Positions 45,424-54,342 of a stretch of DNA of 64,000 bases are shown here, piece after piece. The DNA comes from Peptoclostridium sp. (GTDB taxonomy: Bacteria; Bacillota; Clostridia; Peptostreptococcales; Peptostreptococcaceae), in assembly GCF_009881055.1 (NCBI RefSeq), contig NZ_WXFG01000005.1, positions 62,001 to 126,000 on the forward strand. Reading direction: 5' to 3'. A program made the translations under genes and the position numbers. Position 1 is the stretch's first letter. Each line of letters starts with the position of its first letter. The notes below the pieces were generated by a model, which did no database searches, had not been told where the DNA came from, and saw only the letters and a list, made by a program, of their open reading frames with translations.

Positions 45424-45516
45424 TTTTTTACCTCCTGGCATGTCGTTTGATTAGAGTCTTTTCCAGGCTCCCTTAAATTATTATTATATCACAACACTTT
45501 TATAAATAAAACAAAA

Positions 45517-45536
45517 GGCGAACCATAAGGTTCGCC
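45517..45536 (-). terminator. Terminator after rpsR
   Basis: GGCGAACC-ATAA-GGTTCGCC, then TTTTGTTTTA on the minus strand. Confidence 0.85.
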
Positions 45537-45558
45537 GCATGCTTTCAACTAAAATCAA

Positions 45559-45798
45559 TTAGTCTAGTGTGTATGGAAGTATAGCTATAGTTCTAGCTTT
45601 CTTTATTGCAAGAGTTATCTCTCTCTGGTGCTTAGCGCAAGTTCCAGAAATTCTTCTTGGAAGTATCTTGCCTCTTTCAGTAATATACTTCTTAAGACCG
45701 TCTACGTTCTTGTAGTCTATAGTCTTGTTTTTATCCGCACAGAAAGCACATACTTTCTTTCTTCTTTTTCTTGTTCTCAATTTCTCGGTCATTTCCAA
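45559..45798 (-). CDS. rpsR: Ribosomal protein S18 (zinc-binding form)
   Basis: 79 residues. [23 protein letters not shown] and [10 protein letters not shown] show the Cys-x2-Cys plus Cys/His ligand set of the zinc-containing S18 version. It pairs with S6 in the small-subunit platform. Last gene of rpsF-ssb-rpsR. Confidence 0.96.
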   Translation of the reverse strand: MEMTEKLRTRKRRKKVCAFCADKNKTIDYKNVDGLKKYITERGKILPRRISGTCAKHQREITLAIKKARTIAILPYTLD

Positions 45799-45807
45799 AC
45801 CTCCTTA

Positions 45808-46233
45808 TTAGAATGGAATATCGTCGTCGTCGAGAGCCTGGAATCCTTCAGGATCCAGCCCCGTAGGCTCGAAAGACCTAGGAGCTTCAGATGAGCCTGA
45901 GCCACTCTCCTTGCTTGACCATTCCAAAAATTCTATCCTGTCGGCAACAACCTCTGTAACCCATCTTCTTTCGCCATTCTGGGTCTCGTAGCTTCTAACC
46001 TGAAGTCTTCCGCTAACTCCTACCTGCCTGCCTTTTTGAAGATAGTTGGCACAGTTTTCAGCCTGCTTTCCCCAAACCTGCACAGGTATGAAGTCCGCTT
46101 CATAGTTGCCTTCCTTGTTCTTAAACGTTCTATTTACTGCAACCGTAAAGGTGGCTACTGGGTTTCCCGTTCCTGGGATGTATCTAAGATCAGGGTCCTT
46201 TGTGAGCCTTCCAATCAAAATAACACAGTTCAT
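45808..46233 (-). CDS. ssb: Single-stranded DNA-binding protein
   Basis: 141 residues. OB-fold ([35 protein letters not shown] ... [31 protein letters not shown]), an acidic-Gly/Ser linker and the C-terminal tip DDDIPF that recruits replication and repair proteins. It lies between the S6 and S18 genes as in most Firmicutes. Confidence 0.97.
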   Translation of the reverse strand: MNCVILIGRLTKDPDLRYIPGTGNPVATFTVAVNRTFKNKEGNYEADFIPVQVWGKQAENCANYLQKGRQVGVSGRLQVRSYETQNGERRWVTEVVADRIEFLEWSSKESGSGSSEAPRSFEPTGLDPEGFQALDDDDIPF

Positions 46234-46278
46234 TTAATGCACCACCTTGTTAATCGCTAATAGCTTGTATTTTTAAGA

Positions 46279-46572
46279 CTATTTTTCATCTTTTCTAACT
46301 ATCATGTGTCTTATTACAGAATCCATTATCTTAAGGTTTCTGTCTATTTCGCTTATTACGTCGTTGCCTCCTGTAAAGTTAACAAGGTTGTAGAATCCTT
46401 CGTTGAACTTCTTTATTGGGTAAGCAAGCTTTCTGTTTCCCCAAGTGTCAACTGAAGAAATTTCTCCATTTACTGCTATTAGATCTTTAACCTTGTTGAA
46501 TACAGCTTCCTTCGCCTCATCATCAAGATTTGGCTTAAGGATGTACACTAGCTCGTAGCTTCTTGTATTCAT
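46279..46572 (-). CDS. rpsF: Ribosomal protein S6
   Basis: 97 residues. MNTRSYELVYILKPNL, the GNRKLAYPIKKFNEGFYNLVNF segment and the MDSVIRHMIVRKDE end are diagnostic. It forms a heterodimer with S18 on 16S rRNA. First gene of the operon, with GGGAGGTGAAACC before the ATG. Confidence 0.97.
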   Translation of the reverse strand: MNTRSYELVYILKPNLDDEAKEAVFNKVKDLIAVNGEISSVDTWGNRKLAYPIKKFNEGFYNLVNFTGGNDVISEIDRNLKIMDSVIRHMIVRKDEK

Positions 46573-46633
46573 GGTTTCACCTCCCTTTGGACTTAAGGCT
46601 CTATTTCTTATAGAGCAGAGATATTTATATACC

Positions 46634-46869
46634 CTAATATGTTAGCACTAATATGTTGAAAAAGCAAACACAAAATAATATTTTGCCTTTTTTTTTATTT
46701 TCAGCTGCCGTGCATGGCCTGGAATCAGGCTGAATTACTACCGCCCGATTTTTTTTAATATTTTTTTGATTTTTTTTTAAATTTTATCTATAATTTTCTC
46801 ATTAAAAGGTAACTATATAATAAGTATCCCACATACTTTTTTTATCTCAATCTCCCCCTAATAAAAATT
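46634..46869. other. rpsF upstream region with a short direct repeat
   Basis: CTAATATGTT occurs twice (46634-46643 and 46648-46657). On the minus strand a weak promoter is possible: TTGCTT, 17 bases, TAACAT, near 46645-46675. The rest is AT-rich with no gene. Confidence 0.4.
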
Positions 46870-46893
46870 GGGAGTGGAAAATTTTCCACTCCC
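46870..46893. terminator. Terminator after the aminotransferase gene
   Basis: GGGAGTGGAAAA and its exact complement form a 24-bp palindrome; the minus strand continues AATTTTTATTAG. Confidence 0.85.
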
Positions 46894-46916
46894 GCTTTTT
46901 TTGTCTTTTTTCAGTA

Positions 46917-48101
46917 TTACATCATTGCCTTTATTGCTCTTGCAAGTCTTTTCATTCCTTCTACAAGCATTTCGTCAGTTGCGTTCGAATAGTTGAGCCT
47001 GAATGTATTTTCATTTCCACCGTTAGGGAAGAATGCTCCGCCTGGAACGAAAGCTACTTTTTCTTCAAGACACTTCTTGAGAAGGTCTCTTGCATTTATG
47101 TGCTCTGGAAGCACAACCCACGTGAAAAGGCCGCCCTCTGAGTAAGTCCATTTGATTCCCTCTGGGAATTCCTCTTCCATGATTTTCATCATAAGGTCTC
47201 TACGCTTGCTGTACACAGACTTTATCTTCTCAACGTGCGCGTCAAGGTCATACATGTCGCAGTACTTGGCTGCTTCCATCTGAGCTATAGTTGAAGACTG
47301 AAGGTCAGCGCCCTGCTTGACGAAGTTGTACTTCTGGAGTATTGCATCTGGTGCGCAAACCCAGCCTATTCTTAGTCCGGGAGCGAATATCTTTGAGAAT
47401 GTTCCAAGGAATACTACAAGACCTTTAGTGTCCATGGCCTTAAGAGAAGGCATTATTTCTCCTTCAAATCTTAGCTCTCCGTAAGGATTGTCCTCTATTA
47501 CAGGTATTTCATACTTGTTTACCAGCTCCATGAACTTAGTACGTCTTTCCATTGTCCAAGTCTTTCCGCTTGGGTTTTGGAAGTCAGGTATTACGTATAT
47601 CATCTTAATATTTTCAGTGCTAGCTAGTATTTTTTCAAGCTCTTCCATGATCATTCCGTGGTCATCAGTTGGAACCTCTATGAAATTTGGTCCGTACGCC
47701 TTGAATGCGTTTAGAGCGCCAAGATATGACGGGCTTTCAACAAGCACTACGTCGCCTTCATTTATGAATATCTTTCCTGAAAAATCAAGGCCCTGCTGTG
47801 AACCGCTTGTTATAAGTATCTCGTCAACAGTTACATTTGTCTTGAATTTTCTGTTCATTCTCTCTGCTATTTGTTCTCTAAGTCTTACATTGCCTTCCGT
47901 AGTAGTATACTGAAGTGCAGTCTGTCCGCTTTCCTCAAGCACAGCTACGGCAACCTTCTTCATCTCTTCCACCGGGAAAAGCTCTGGAGCGGGAAGTCCG
48001 CCTGCAAAAGATATTATTGTAGGATCCGCAGCAAACTTTAGAAGTTCACGGATTTCCGAAGCTTTAAGGTTTTCCATACGATCAGCAAATTTAATAGCCA
48101 T
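46917..48101 (-). CDS. PLP-dependent class I/II aminotransferase (2-aminoadipate/MocR-like fold)
   Basis: 394 residues. PLP lysine in LGTFSKIFAPGLRIGW, with YVIPDFQNPSGKTW and ITSGSQQGLDFSGKIFINEGD. It lacks the GntR domain of MocR regulators and resembles LysN or aromatic/branched-chain aminotransferases that use 2-oxoglutarate. The exact substrate is open; amino-acid fermentation is plausible. The start at 48101 follows GGGGGTG. A longer frame would begin directly beside TATAAT (48163-48169), a likely -10. Confidence 0.88.
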   Translation of the reverse strand: MAIKFADRMENLKASEIRELLKFAADPTIISFAGGLPAPELFPVEEMKKVAVAVLEESGQTALQYTTTEGNVRLREQIAERMNRKFKTNVTVDEILITSGSQQGLDFSGKIFINEGDVVLVESPSYLGALNAFKAYGPNFIEVPTDDHGMIMEELEKILASTENIKMIYVIPDFQNPSGKTWTMERRTKFMELVNKYEIPVIEDNPYGELRFEGEIMPSLKAMDTKGLVVFLGTFSKIFAPGLRIGWVCAPDAILQKYNFVKQGADLQSSTIAQMEAAKYCDMYDLDAHVEKIKSVYSKRRDLMMKIMEEEFPEGIKWTYSEGGLFTWVVLPEHINARDLLKKCLEEKVAFVPGGAFFPNGGNENTFRLNYSNATDEMLVEGMKRLARAIKAMM

Positions 48102-48241
48102 TTGTAAAGCACCCCCATAGTCATTTGAATTGCGTGAAAACATTTTCCTCTTATTATCCATAATTATAGCACTTTGATTTTAGGTTGCCTATACAACTGG
48201 AAATATACAGAATTTTGTGTTTTTTTGAAAAACAAAGAAAA

Positions 48242-48448
48242 TTAGGCCTTTTCATCGCCGCTTTCTGCCTGCAACACCTTTCTGACCCTCTTTTCCAGAT
48301 TGACTCTGTCTATCCAGAGTTCCTTGCCGCATTTGATGCATTTAATCCTAAAGTCCATGCCTACTCTTTTTATTTCAAACTCATTGCCACCGCACGGATG
48401 AGATTTCTTAAGCACTACTACATCTCCGACGTTTAGCTTCAAAGGCAT
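48242..48448 (-). CDS. DUF951 protein
   Basis: 68 residues. LNVGDVVVLKKSHPCGGNEFEIKRVGMDFRIKCIKCGKELWIDR matches the DUF951 family, including CGGNE and a CIKC pair. Function unknown; DNA or nucleic-acid binding has been suggested. The family is usually encoded near ychF, rpsF or parB in Firmicutes, consistent with this place. Confidence 0.9.
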   Translation of the reverse strand: MPLKLNVGDVVVLKKSHPCGGNEFEIKRVGMDFRIKCIKCGKELWIDRVNLEKRVRKVLQAESGDEKA

Positions 48449-48467
48449 GCGCCCACCTCCTATTAGC

Positions 48468-48734
48468 CTATATGATTTTCTCTGCCTGCTTTTCCTTTAT
48501 ATCTGGCAACTTTGTAAGCTTAAATACTCCGTTTATCTCCACCTCTGAATTTTTCAGCTTGTCTAACACAATGTCCATGTCAGCCTTGTCAAACCTTATT
48601 GAAAGGCCGCAGCTTGCTATAATCTCCCTTGGTGAAGGTATCATCATTATTTTGAGTCCTGCCTCCAAAAGTATCTTTTCAAATTTTATGGCATAGTGAG
48701 TTGAATTGAATGCCACAACATACATCTCGTTCAT
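48468..48734 (-). CDS. DUF3343 putative Se/S carrier protein
   Basis: 88 residues. YVVAFNSTHYAIKFEKILLEAGLKIMMIPSPREIIASCGLSIRF with a conserved Cys in the SCG motif. DUF3343 proteins are proposed carriers of sulfur or selenium and are often beside YedF, as here. A hairpin separates the two genes but they point the same way. Confidence 0.88.
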   Translation of the reverse strand: MNEMYVVAFNSTHYAIKFEKILLEAGLKIMMIPSPREIIASCGLSIRFDKADMDIVLDKLKNSEVEINGVFKLTKLPDIKEKQAEKII

Positions 48735-48753
48735 GCTGTCCTCCCTATAAAAA

Positions 48754-48777
48754 ATAGACTACATGGATGTAGTCTAT
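48754..48777 (-). terminator. Hairpin between yedF and the DUF3343 gene
   Basis: ATAGACTACAT-GG-ATGTAGTCTAT, 11-bp perfect stem, followed on the minus strand by TTTTTATA and then the DUF3343 ribosome site. A terminator or partial attenuator. Confidence 0.75.
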
Positions 48778-48781
48778 CACG

Positions 48782-49381
48782 CTATCCGATAGTTATGGTA
48801 TTTCCTGCCGCCTTTAAGTTGTCTACTATGTCATACATATTGCCTATTACTCCCACGCTGAGTTTTTCTTTCAGTCCGAAAACGTCAAGACACGTTCCGC
48901 ATGTGACTATCTTCACTCCTGCGCCCTCGAGTATCCTGAGGTTTTCCACTGTATGTTCGTTTACAGTTGTGAGCGTTGCTCCGCCGTTTACAAAGAGTAC
49001 TGCCTTTGGATACGGTTCTGATTCAGTAAGCGTGTATATTAGGTTTCTCATCAGCAGAGCTCCTAGCTCATCATCGCCTCTTCCTAGTTTGTCGGCCTGA
49101 ACAAATATGACAGTGTCGCCCAGCTTTGACTCTGCTCCGCATTCTTCGGTTGTAGAACCTTCTGGCAACTCTCCCTTAGAAATTTCTATATAGAAGAGCC
49201 CGTCCTTTTCATAGTCTCTGTATTCGCAGTTCATTGATTTTGCAAGCTTTATGATATTCTCTTTTGCGGTTTCATTGTCTACAATAGCCATTATAGGGTC
49301 ATTTGAGGCTTCCAGAGCCTTTTTTGCCAGTATTACAGGCTGAGGACAAGCCAATCCTCTCGCATCTACTTGTATCATCAT
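48782..49381 (-). CDS. yedF: Selenium-metabolism protein YedF (TusA-like plus DsrE-like domains)
   Basis: 199 residues. The N-terminal TusA-like domain has VDARGLACPQPVILAKKAL with the conserved CPxP motif. The C-terminal DsrE-like domain covers about 90-199 (VIFVQADKLGRGDDELGALLMRNLI ... GVKIVTCGTCLDVFGL). This two-domain form tracks with selenium use (selD) in genomes. It should deliver sulfur or selenium to an acceptor. The DUF3343 gene follows directly. Confidence 0.92.
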   Translation of the reverse strand: MMIQVDARGLACPQPVILAKKALEASNDPIMAIVDNETAKENIIKLAKSMNCEYRDYEKDGLFYIEISKGELPEGSTTEECGAESKLGDTVIFVQADKLGRGDDELGALLMRNLIYTLTESEPYPKAVLFVNGGATLTTVNEHTVENLRILEGAGVKIVTCGTCLDVFGLKEKLSVGVIGNMYDIVDNLKAAGNTITIG

Positions 49382-49427
49382 TGAATCCTCCTAGTTTTTA
49401 TTTCAATTATAACATCCCTGATTATCA

Positions 49428-50033
49428 TTACCCCAGATGATTGTTATTGAATATTTCTATAAGGCTATTGAAATATTTGAACATGAAGTTGTACATATAC
49501 ATGTATTTTGTTAAAAGGGATTCGTTAAGGCTCCTTGTAAAGCTGCCTTCCGGATTCAGCGCCGCAAAAGGATTGATTATTATGAATGCGAGCATTATTA
49601 GAATAGTCCCCTTGGCAGCTCCAAAAATAAAGCCTGCCAACTTGTTTATAAAGCCAATGGACTTTATCTTCAACATGCCGTCTATGAATGATGCTATTAA
49701 ACTTACCAGCATGTTTGTAAAAATAAAAAGCAGCACTATGGCAATAGCCTGCGCAAAAACAACATCCGAATTTGCTATTACAGTCTCTGAATTTGGAAGA
49801 TTCGAAAAAAGTTTATTGGAAAGTCTGTTTAAAAACTCCAGCATCGTGGAATTTGATGTTATATACTGCGCCAGCTGCTTATAGTACATGCTTGTGAAAA
49901 ATATGGACAAGGCATATTTTGCAAGGCTTATGACCGAAACTGCAAAGCCGTTTATGAAGCCTCGTATTCCAAAGAACAACACTACTACGATTATTATTAT
50001 GTCTATGTGATTAAGCTGGGAAACATAGCCCAT
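49428..50033 (-). CDS. CvpA-family membrane protein
   Basis: 201 residues with four hydrophobic segments and the CvpA pattern (DIIIIVVVLFFGIRGFINGFAVSVISLAKYALSIFF ... AGFIFGAAKGTILIMLAFIII). Start chosen after GGGGGTGGG. Related proteins affect colicin V production, biofilm and envelope stress; function here is unknown. It lies 12 bases below the DUF5711 gene. Confidence 0.85.
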   Translation of the reverse strand: MGYVSQLNHIDIIIIVVVLFFGIRGFINGFAVSVISLAKYALSIFFTSMYYKQLAQYITSNSTMLEFLNRLSNKLFSNLPNSETVIANSDVVFAQAIAIVLLFIFTNMLVSLIASFIDGMLKIKSIGFINKLAGFIFGAAKGTILIMLAFIIINPFAALNPEGSFTRSLNESLLTKYMYMYNFMFKYFNSLIEIFNNNHLG

Positions 50034-50045
50034 CAAACCCACCCC

Positions 50046-51110
50046 CTAATCTACTGCTATTATCCTTATTTCTCCCCTGAAAACAAGCCCTAGGCAGTCA
50101 TCTCCTATCTTGATTGTATCTATTATGTCATTGGTAAAGTCCATGCTCTCTTTTGTGCCCATGACTTCTATGCTTCTTTGAGAAATCAATATATCCTTGC
50201 CTGATACATCTATAACGCCGTATATTCTGTGCGCATACTTATCCTTCTTTTCTTCAGCTCCCTCAAGGTTGAAATCCCTGATGCTGCTTGAGCTGTCCAG
50301 TACGGTGAAACCGCCTTCTTCACTTTTGAGCTGCACAATGCCGCTGTCTACTCTCAGTGAGTTGATATATTTGAGCTCTGAATCACGCAGCTCAACATAG
50401 CCTTCCTCCCAAAGCACAAATCTGTCATCAATCAGCATCCCTCCGACAAACACCCTGTTTTCAGCCTTGTCTGCAGTCTCCAGTTCCCCATTTACATTGT
50501 AGTGCATCATGCTGTTGTAGAGCCTTTCCTTGTCAAGCGTAAGCCCGCTTACCAGAAATCCCTGGCCTTTTTCATCAGGAGAAATGAAGTTTATGCTTAT
50601 GTTTGATATTTGTATGTCCTTTATCTGCTTTCCCGACATGTTGAATATTCTGAGACCCTCAGCTTTTTCGTTCATATCGTATACATAGTGGACTACAAAC
50701 CTGTCCTTGCCTATGGCTTCTACAAAAACAGGTTTTTCTGCAAATTTAATCTGGCTTGATATCTTGCCGCTTTTCTCAATTACAGCTAGATTCCTCTTCA
50801 CCTTGTCAAGAAACAGTATTCTGCCATTTTGAACAGTCATGTCATAGTCGTTTGATCTGAGCTCGGCCTCGCCCTGCTTTTGCCCTTTTTTATCGAGCAG
50901 GCTTATCTTTCTGCCGTTGTAGATTACTATGCCATTTTGGAATCCCACTATCTTCATATTCGATGTATTGCCATACGAAAATTTTGCCGTTTCAGTCAAT
51001 TGATGAGTAGATTTACCTATCAAATTACCTATTAGCTGAACTGCCTTTGGATTCAAAAGCAGGACGGCTGCTACAAAAGCTGTTATCAGCAATGGTTTAA
51101 TGATTTTCAA
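50046..51110 (-). CDS. DUF5711-like membrane-anchored beta-propeller-like protein
   Basis: 354 residues. A membrane anchor (IIKPLLITAFVAAVLLL) is followed by repeated beta-rich blades (GFQNGIVIYNGRKISLLDKKG; DYDMTVQNGRILFLDKVKRNLAVIEKSG). This matches DUF5711 proteins found between parB and rpsF in clostridia. Function unknown, presumably extracytoplasmic. Confidence 0.78.
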   Translation of the reverse strand: MKIIKPLLITAFVAAVLLLNPKAVQLIGNLIGKSTHQLTETAKFSYGNTSNMKIVGFQNGIVIYNGRKISLLDKKGQKQGEAELRSNDYDMTVQNGRILFLDKVKRNLAVIEKSGKISSQIKFAEKPVFVEAIGKDRFVVHYVYDMNEKAEGLRIFNMSGKQIKDIQISNISINFISPDEKGQGFLVSGLTLDKERLYNSMMHYNVNGELETADKAENRVFVGGMLIDDRFVLWEEGYVELRDSELKYINSLRVDSGIVQLKSEEGGFTVLDSSSSIRDFNLEGAEEKKDKYAHRIYGVIDVSGKDILISQRSIEVMGTKESMDFTNDIIDTIKIGDDCLGLVFRGEIRIIAVD

Positions 51111-51135
51111 ATGTCAATCCTCCCGATAACAAAAA

Positions 51136-51153
51136 GACCCTTTTGCAAGGGCC
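51136..51153 (-). terminator. Terminator after the XRE-TPR gene
   Basis: GGCCCTT-GCAA-AAGGGTC on the minus strand, then TTTTTG. It abuts the stop codon. Confidence 0.75.
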
Positions 51154-52454
51154 TAATAATATATTATTTTTAGCTCTTTATAGAGTTCTACTCCTTTTGA
51201 ATAGCACTCGAGCTCCTTGTCTTTCGATACGTGTGCATATATGTCAGCTGCCTCAAAATATGCGTCAGCAATGTCTTTTTTGGCGCCATACTTGCTTACG
51301 AGCTCTATGTTCCTGTTCATGTTTTCAAGTGCTATTTCGACATTTCCCTCTTTGAGATGTGCCTTTGCATAGTACTTTATGGCCTTTGCCTCAAGCAGCT
51401 TGTTCTTGAGCTTTATTGACATCGCAAGCGCTTTTTTGCTTAACTCCTTTGCTGATTCTATGTCGCCTTTATTCAAAAGAGCCCTTGTATAATCGAACAT
51501 TATTTCAACCAGATGCTCATTTTCTATATCTTTATGTATTTCATAGGCTATTTTGACCTTTTCAAGAGCTTCTTCATACTGCTTTAGATTTTCATGTATG
51601 TATGACATAACCACATATGTCCTTGCCTGCTCGAGTTTCTTTTCATGCTCATTGAATACATCGAGTGCCTTCGAAAAATATTTTTTAGCTCTTATGTAGT
51701 CGCCTTCTCCCATATATTTGTTTCCCAGAAGGAACAGGCTGTTGCCTTTGTGCTTGTAATCTTTCATCTTCTCTTCAATTTCGTCTACCTTTTTTGAATA
51801 GAATATTGCATCATCATATTCCCCAAGCTCCATGCTGCAGTATGAGAGGTTTATGTACAAAAGCCTTTCAATGTCATAATTTATAACGTTATTGTCCACA
51901 AGATAGTTTTTACCCTGTATGAACTTGTCCGTGGCAGGCTTGTAGCATTTTTGAAGCATGTATACTTTCCCAAGCTCCAGATAGCATCCAAGCGCCCCTT
52001 TGACATTTGATGTCTTGATGTTGAGTATGAGGCTTCTTTCAAACATGCTCGCCGCCATTGTGTAGTCGCCTTCATCCCTGTAAACCTGTCCAAGCAGAAA
52101 CTTGGCGTTTGCGCAGAGCGAATTTACGTTATATTCTTTGCAAAGCTCTATTACCTTGGTAAGCTCATCCTTGGCGCTCTTTAGCTTCTTGTTCTTTATG
52201 TAGTACTCCCCTTTAAGGAGGATTGATTCACTTATTTGCTTCACCTGAGCTTCCTTGCTTTCTACAAGATAGTCTACAGAAACGCTCAACTTCTGAGAAA
52301 AATAGTCCAGAAGATCCTGGCTCGGATATGACTTATCCCTTTCTATATGGCTTATTTGTGCAGCTGTAACCCTGTTGCCGGCCAATTCCTTGAGTGTCAA
52401 ATTACGCTCTTTTCTGAGCTTTTTGATCTTCTGACCCAGTGTAAGTATCTCCAT
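51153..52454 (-). CDS. XRE-family regulator with TPR repeats
   Basis: 433 residues. An XRE helix-turn-helix (LGQKIKKLRKERNLTLKELAGNRVTAAQISHIERDKSYPS) is followed by about eight tetratricopeptide repeats (for example ALGCYLELGKVYMLQKCYKPATDKFIQ). This resembles RRNPP quorum sensors and SinR/PlcR-like regulators, but no cognate peptide gene is visible. It lies directly downstream of parB, where Bacillus and many clostridia have other partition genes. Confidence 0.85.
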   Translation of the reverse strand: MEILTLGQKIKKLRKERNLTLKELAGNRVTAAQISHIERDKSYPSQDLLDYFSQKLSVSVDYLVESKEAQVKQISESILLKGEYYIKNKKLKSAKDELTKVIELCKEYNVNSLCANAKFLLGQVYRDEGDYTMAASMFERSLILNIKTSNVKGALGCYLELGKVYMLQKCYKPATDKFIQGKNYLVDNNVINYDIERLLYINLSYCSMELGEYDDAIFYSKKVDEIEEKMKDYKHKGNSLFLLGNKYMGEGDYIRAKKYFSKALDVFNEHEKKLEQARTYVVMSYIHENLKQYEEALEKVKIAYEIHKDIENEHLVEIMFDYTRALLNKGDIESAKELSKKALAMSIKLKNKLLEAKAIKYYAKAHLKEGNVEIALENMNRNIELVSKYGAKKDIADAYFEAADIYAHVSKDKELECYSKGVELYKELKIIYY

Positions 52455-52546
52455 CTTTATCCTCCAAACTTAATCTGCTTAAATATTGATTATAACTCCG
52501 TATGCTTGCAATCTTATTATATATATGTAAAACAGCCTCCTACAAT

Positions 52547-53335
52547 TTATTTATCAAGTATGAGGCTTGTGATTTTTTCGAGCTCTTCATCACTATAATA
52601 CTCTATCTCTATCTTGCCCTTTTTCTTGTTCTGTGTAATTATGACTTTAGTCCCAAGAGTCTCCACTAACCTTTCCCTAAGATGCTCAATATATATATCC
52701 GTACTTGCCTTGCTGGGACGGTCTTTGGTCATACCTTTTGACAATGCCTTGGCTATATCTTCAACAGCTCTTACAGAAAGTCCTTTTTCTATAATATCCT
52801 TTGCAGTCTGCTCCTGCAGCTGCTCATCCTCTATCCTAAGTATGGCTTTGGCATGTCCTGCAGAAATACTTCCATTCCTCACCAGTTCTATCACTTGGCC
52901 TGGAAGGTTTAAAAGCCTGAGTGTATTTGTTATATAAGGCCTGCTCTTGCCTACCGCCCGGGATATTTCTTCTTGTGTAGTGGCATGCTCGTCTATGAGC
53001 GCCTTGTACGCCAGTGCCTCTTCAATGGGATTGAGGTTCTCCCTTTGAATATTCTCCACAAGTGCCATTTCCATTATCTTTTTTTGATGGGACGACTCCA
53101 GCACAATGCATGGCATTTGCTCTGCACCCGCAATGAGTGAAGCCCTGTATCTTCTCTCTCCAGCTACTATTATGTACCTTGAACCTATTTTTTGAACAAC
53201 TATTGGCTGCAGCAAACCATGGAGCTTTATCGAATTCGAAAGCGCCAAGAGCCTTTCGTTGTCAAAATCCCTGCGCGGCTGATTGCTATTTGGAGTTATT
53301 TTGTCTATAGGAATCATCACTCCTAGCTTTTCCAA
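52547..53335 (-). CDS. parB: ParB/Spo0J/Noc-family chromosome partition protein
   Basis: 262 residues. IPIDKITPNSNQPRRDFD, the CTP-binding GERRYRAS motif, MALVENIQRENLNPIEEA, and the HTH TQEEISRAVGKSRPYITNTLRLLNLP are intact. A lysine-rich C-terminal dimerisation domain follows. ParB clamps load at parS and organise the origin. Position next to rsmG fits Noc, but there is no second copy in the window and a parS-like site lies 3 kb away, so ParB is preferred. Confidence 0.93.
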   Translation of the reverse strand: MEKLGVMIPIDKITPNSNQPRRDFDNERLLALSNSIKLHGLLQPIVVQKIGSRYIIVAGERRYRASLIAGAEQMPCIVLESSHQKKIMEMALVENIQRENLNPIEEALAYKALIDEHATTQEEISRAVGKSRPYITNTLRLLNLPGQVIELVRNGSISAGHAKAILRIEDEQLQEQTAKDIIEKGLSVRAVEDIAKALSKGMTKDRPSKASTDIYIEHLRERLVETLGTKVIITQNKKKGKIEIEYYSDEELEKITSLILDK

Positions 53336-53518
53336 AGTCTCATCCCCTTGCAGTAGTCATATTTTCCTAGTTTCCCAGTTTCAAATATTATTTGATTTTT
53401 AATTTTTTACTATAACCTAATTATACATAAAAAACCCGATTTTTTAAGCAATTTTTTTGATAAAACATTCAAGTATTTCAAGTATTCTATACACAAGCTA
53501 TTTGCATTGAAAAAAGCA

Positions 53519-53594
53519 AGCCCCGGACACTTTTTCCAACAGTCCATATTACGGTCATTTTGATATGAACCGAGCTTCTGTTGTGTCCAAGGCT
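53519..53594 (-). ncRNA. Structured RNA or large terminator after rsmG
   Basis: AGCCTTGGACAC pairs with GTGTCCGGGGCT (12 bp). Inside, AACAG/CTGTT and TTCATAT/ATATGGA form further helices. The minus strand continues TGCTTTTTTC. The fold is larger than a simple terminator. The rest of the 268-base gap to parB is AT-rich with no gene. Confidence 0.45.
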
Positions 53595-53603
53595 CTTTAC
53601 CGG

Positions 53604-54323
53604 TTATATAATTGGTTTTTTTGATGGAAGACCTGCTTTTCTTGGATACTTCGAAGGCGTATTCGACACCTTCCTGAAAACTAGCACATAGTGATTTATG
53701 TCTGTAAACGGAAGGTTTATGCTGAGCTTTTCTTCGAGCACCATCCCAAGCTCCTTCATCGCCTTCGCAGCCGCTACAAGCTCATCATCCGCCGCCGGCC
53801 CCTTCTGGCATACGAAATAGCCTCCCTTTTTTATGAAGGGCGTGCAGTATTCAAGGAGCACGTTGAGTGAGGCTACTGCTCTCGATACGGCTACATCATA
53901 TTTTTCCCTATACTTCTTGTCCGCCCCCGCGTCTTCTGCTCTAGAGTGCACAAATTCTACTCCATCCAGGCCTATCTCTGTGCACACGCTCTCAAGGAAA
54001 TTTATGCGTTTTCTTAGTGAATCAAGAAGAGTCAGCCTCAGGCTTTCATCGTATATCTTAAGGGGCAGCCCAGGGAACCCAGCGCCAGTTCCAACATCTA
54101 TTATACGGCTGTCGCTTTTTATAACACCACTGCAAATACACGATAGTGAATCCACAAAGTGCTTGATATATATTTCCTTTTCATCTGTTATGGCCGTAAG
54201 GTTGATTTTTTCATTCCACTCCAGCAAAAGGCTCTTATATGTTTCAAATTTTTCAACCAGCTTGTCGTCAGCCAACAACCCTATATCCTCAATTCCTTTT
54301 TTGAAATATTCCCTATTTTCCAT
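53604..54323 (-). CDS. rsmG: 16S rRNA (guanine527-N7)-methyltransferase
   Basis: 239 residues. SAM-binding RIIDVGTGAGFPGLPLKI, then the DSLRKRINFLESVC and RAEDAG ... YDVAVSRAVASLNVLLEYC motifs. It methylates G527 in 16S rRNA; loss gives low-level streptomycin resistance in many bacteria. Start at 54323 follows GGGAGGACAT; the longer frame overlaps mnmG without a site. Confidence 0.96.
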   Translation of the reverse strand: MENREYFKKGIEDIGLLADDKLVEKFETYKSLLLEWNEKINLTAITDEKEIYIKHFVDSLSCICSGVIKSDSRIIDVGTGAGFPGLPLKIYDESLRLTLLDSLRKRINFLESVCTEIGLDGVEFVHSRAEDAGADKKYREKYDVAVSRAVASLNVLLEYCTPFIKKGGYFVCQKGPAADDELVAAAKAMKELGMVLEEKLSINLPFTDINHYVLVFRKVSNTPSKYPRKAGLPSKKPII

Positions 54324-54342
54324 ATGTCCTCCCTTAATGCTC

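Noticed and set aside
46634..46657. 10-bp direct repeat upstream of rpsF as iterons
   Set aside because: Only two copies in an AT-rich stretch; too little to call a replication or regulatory iteron.
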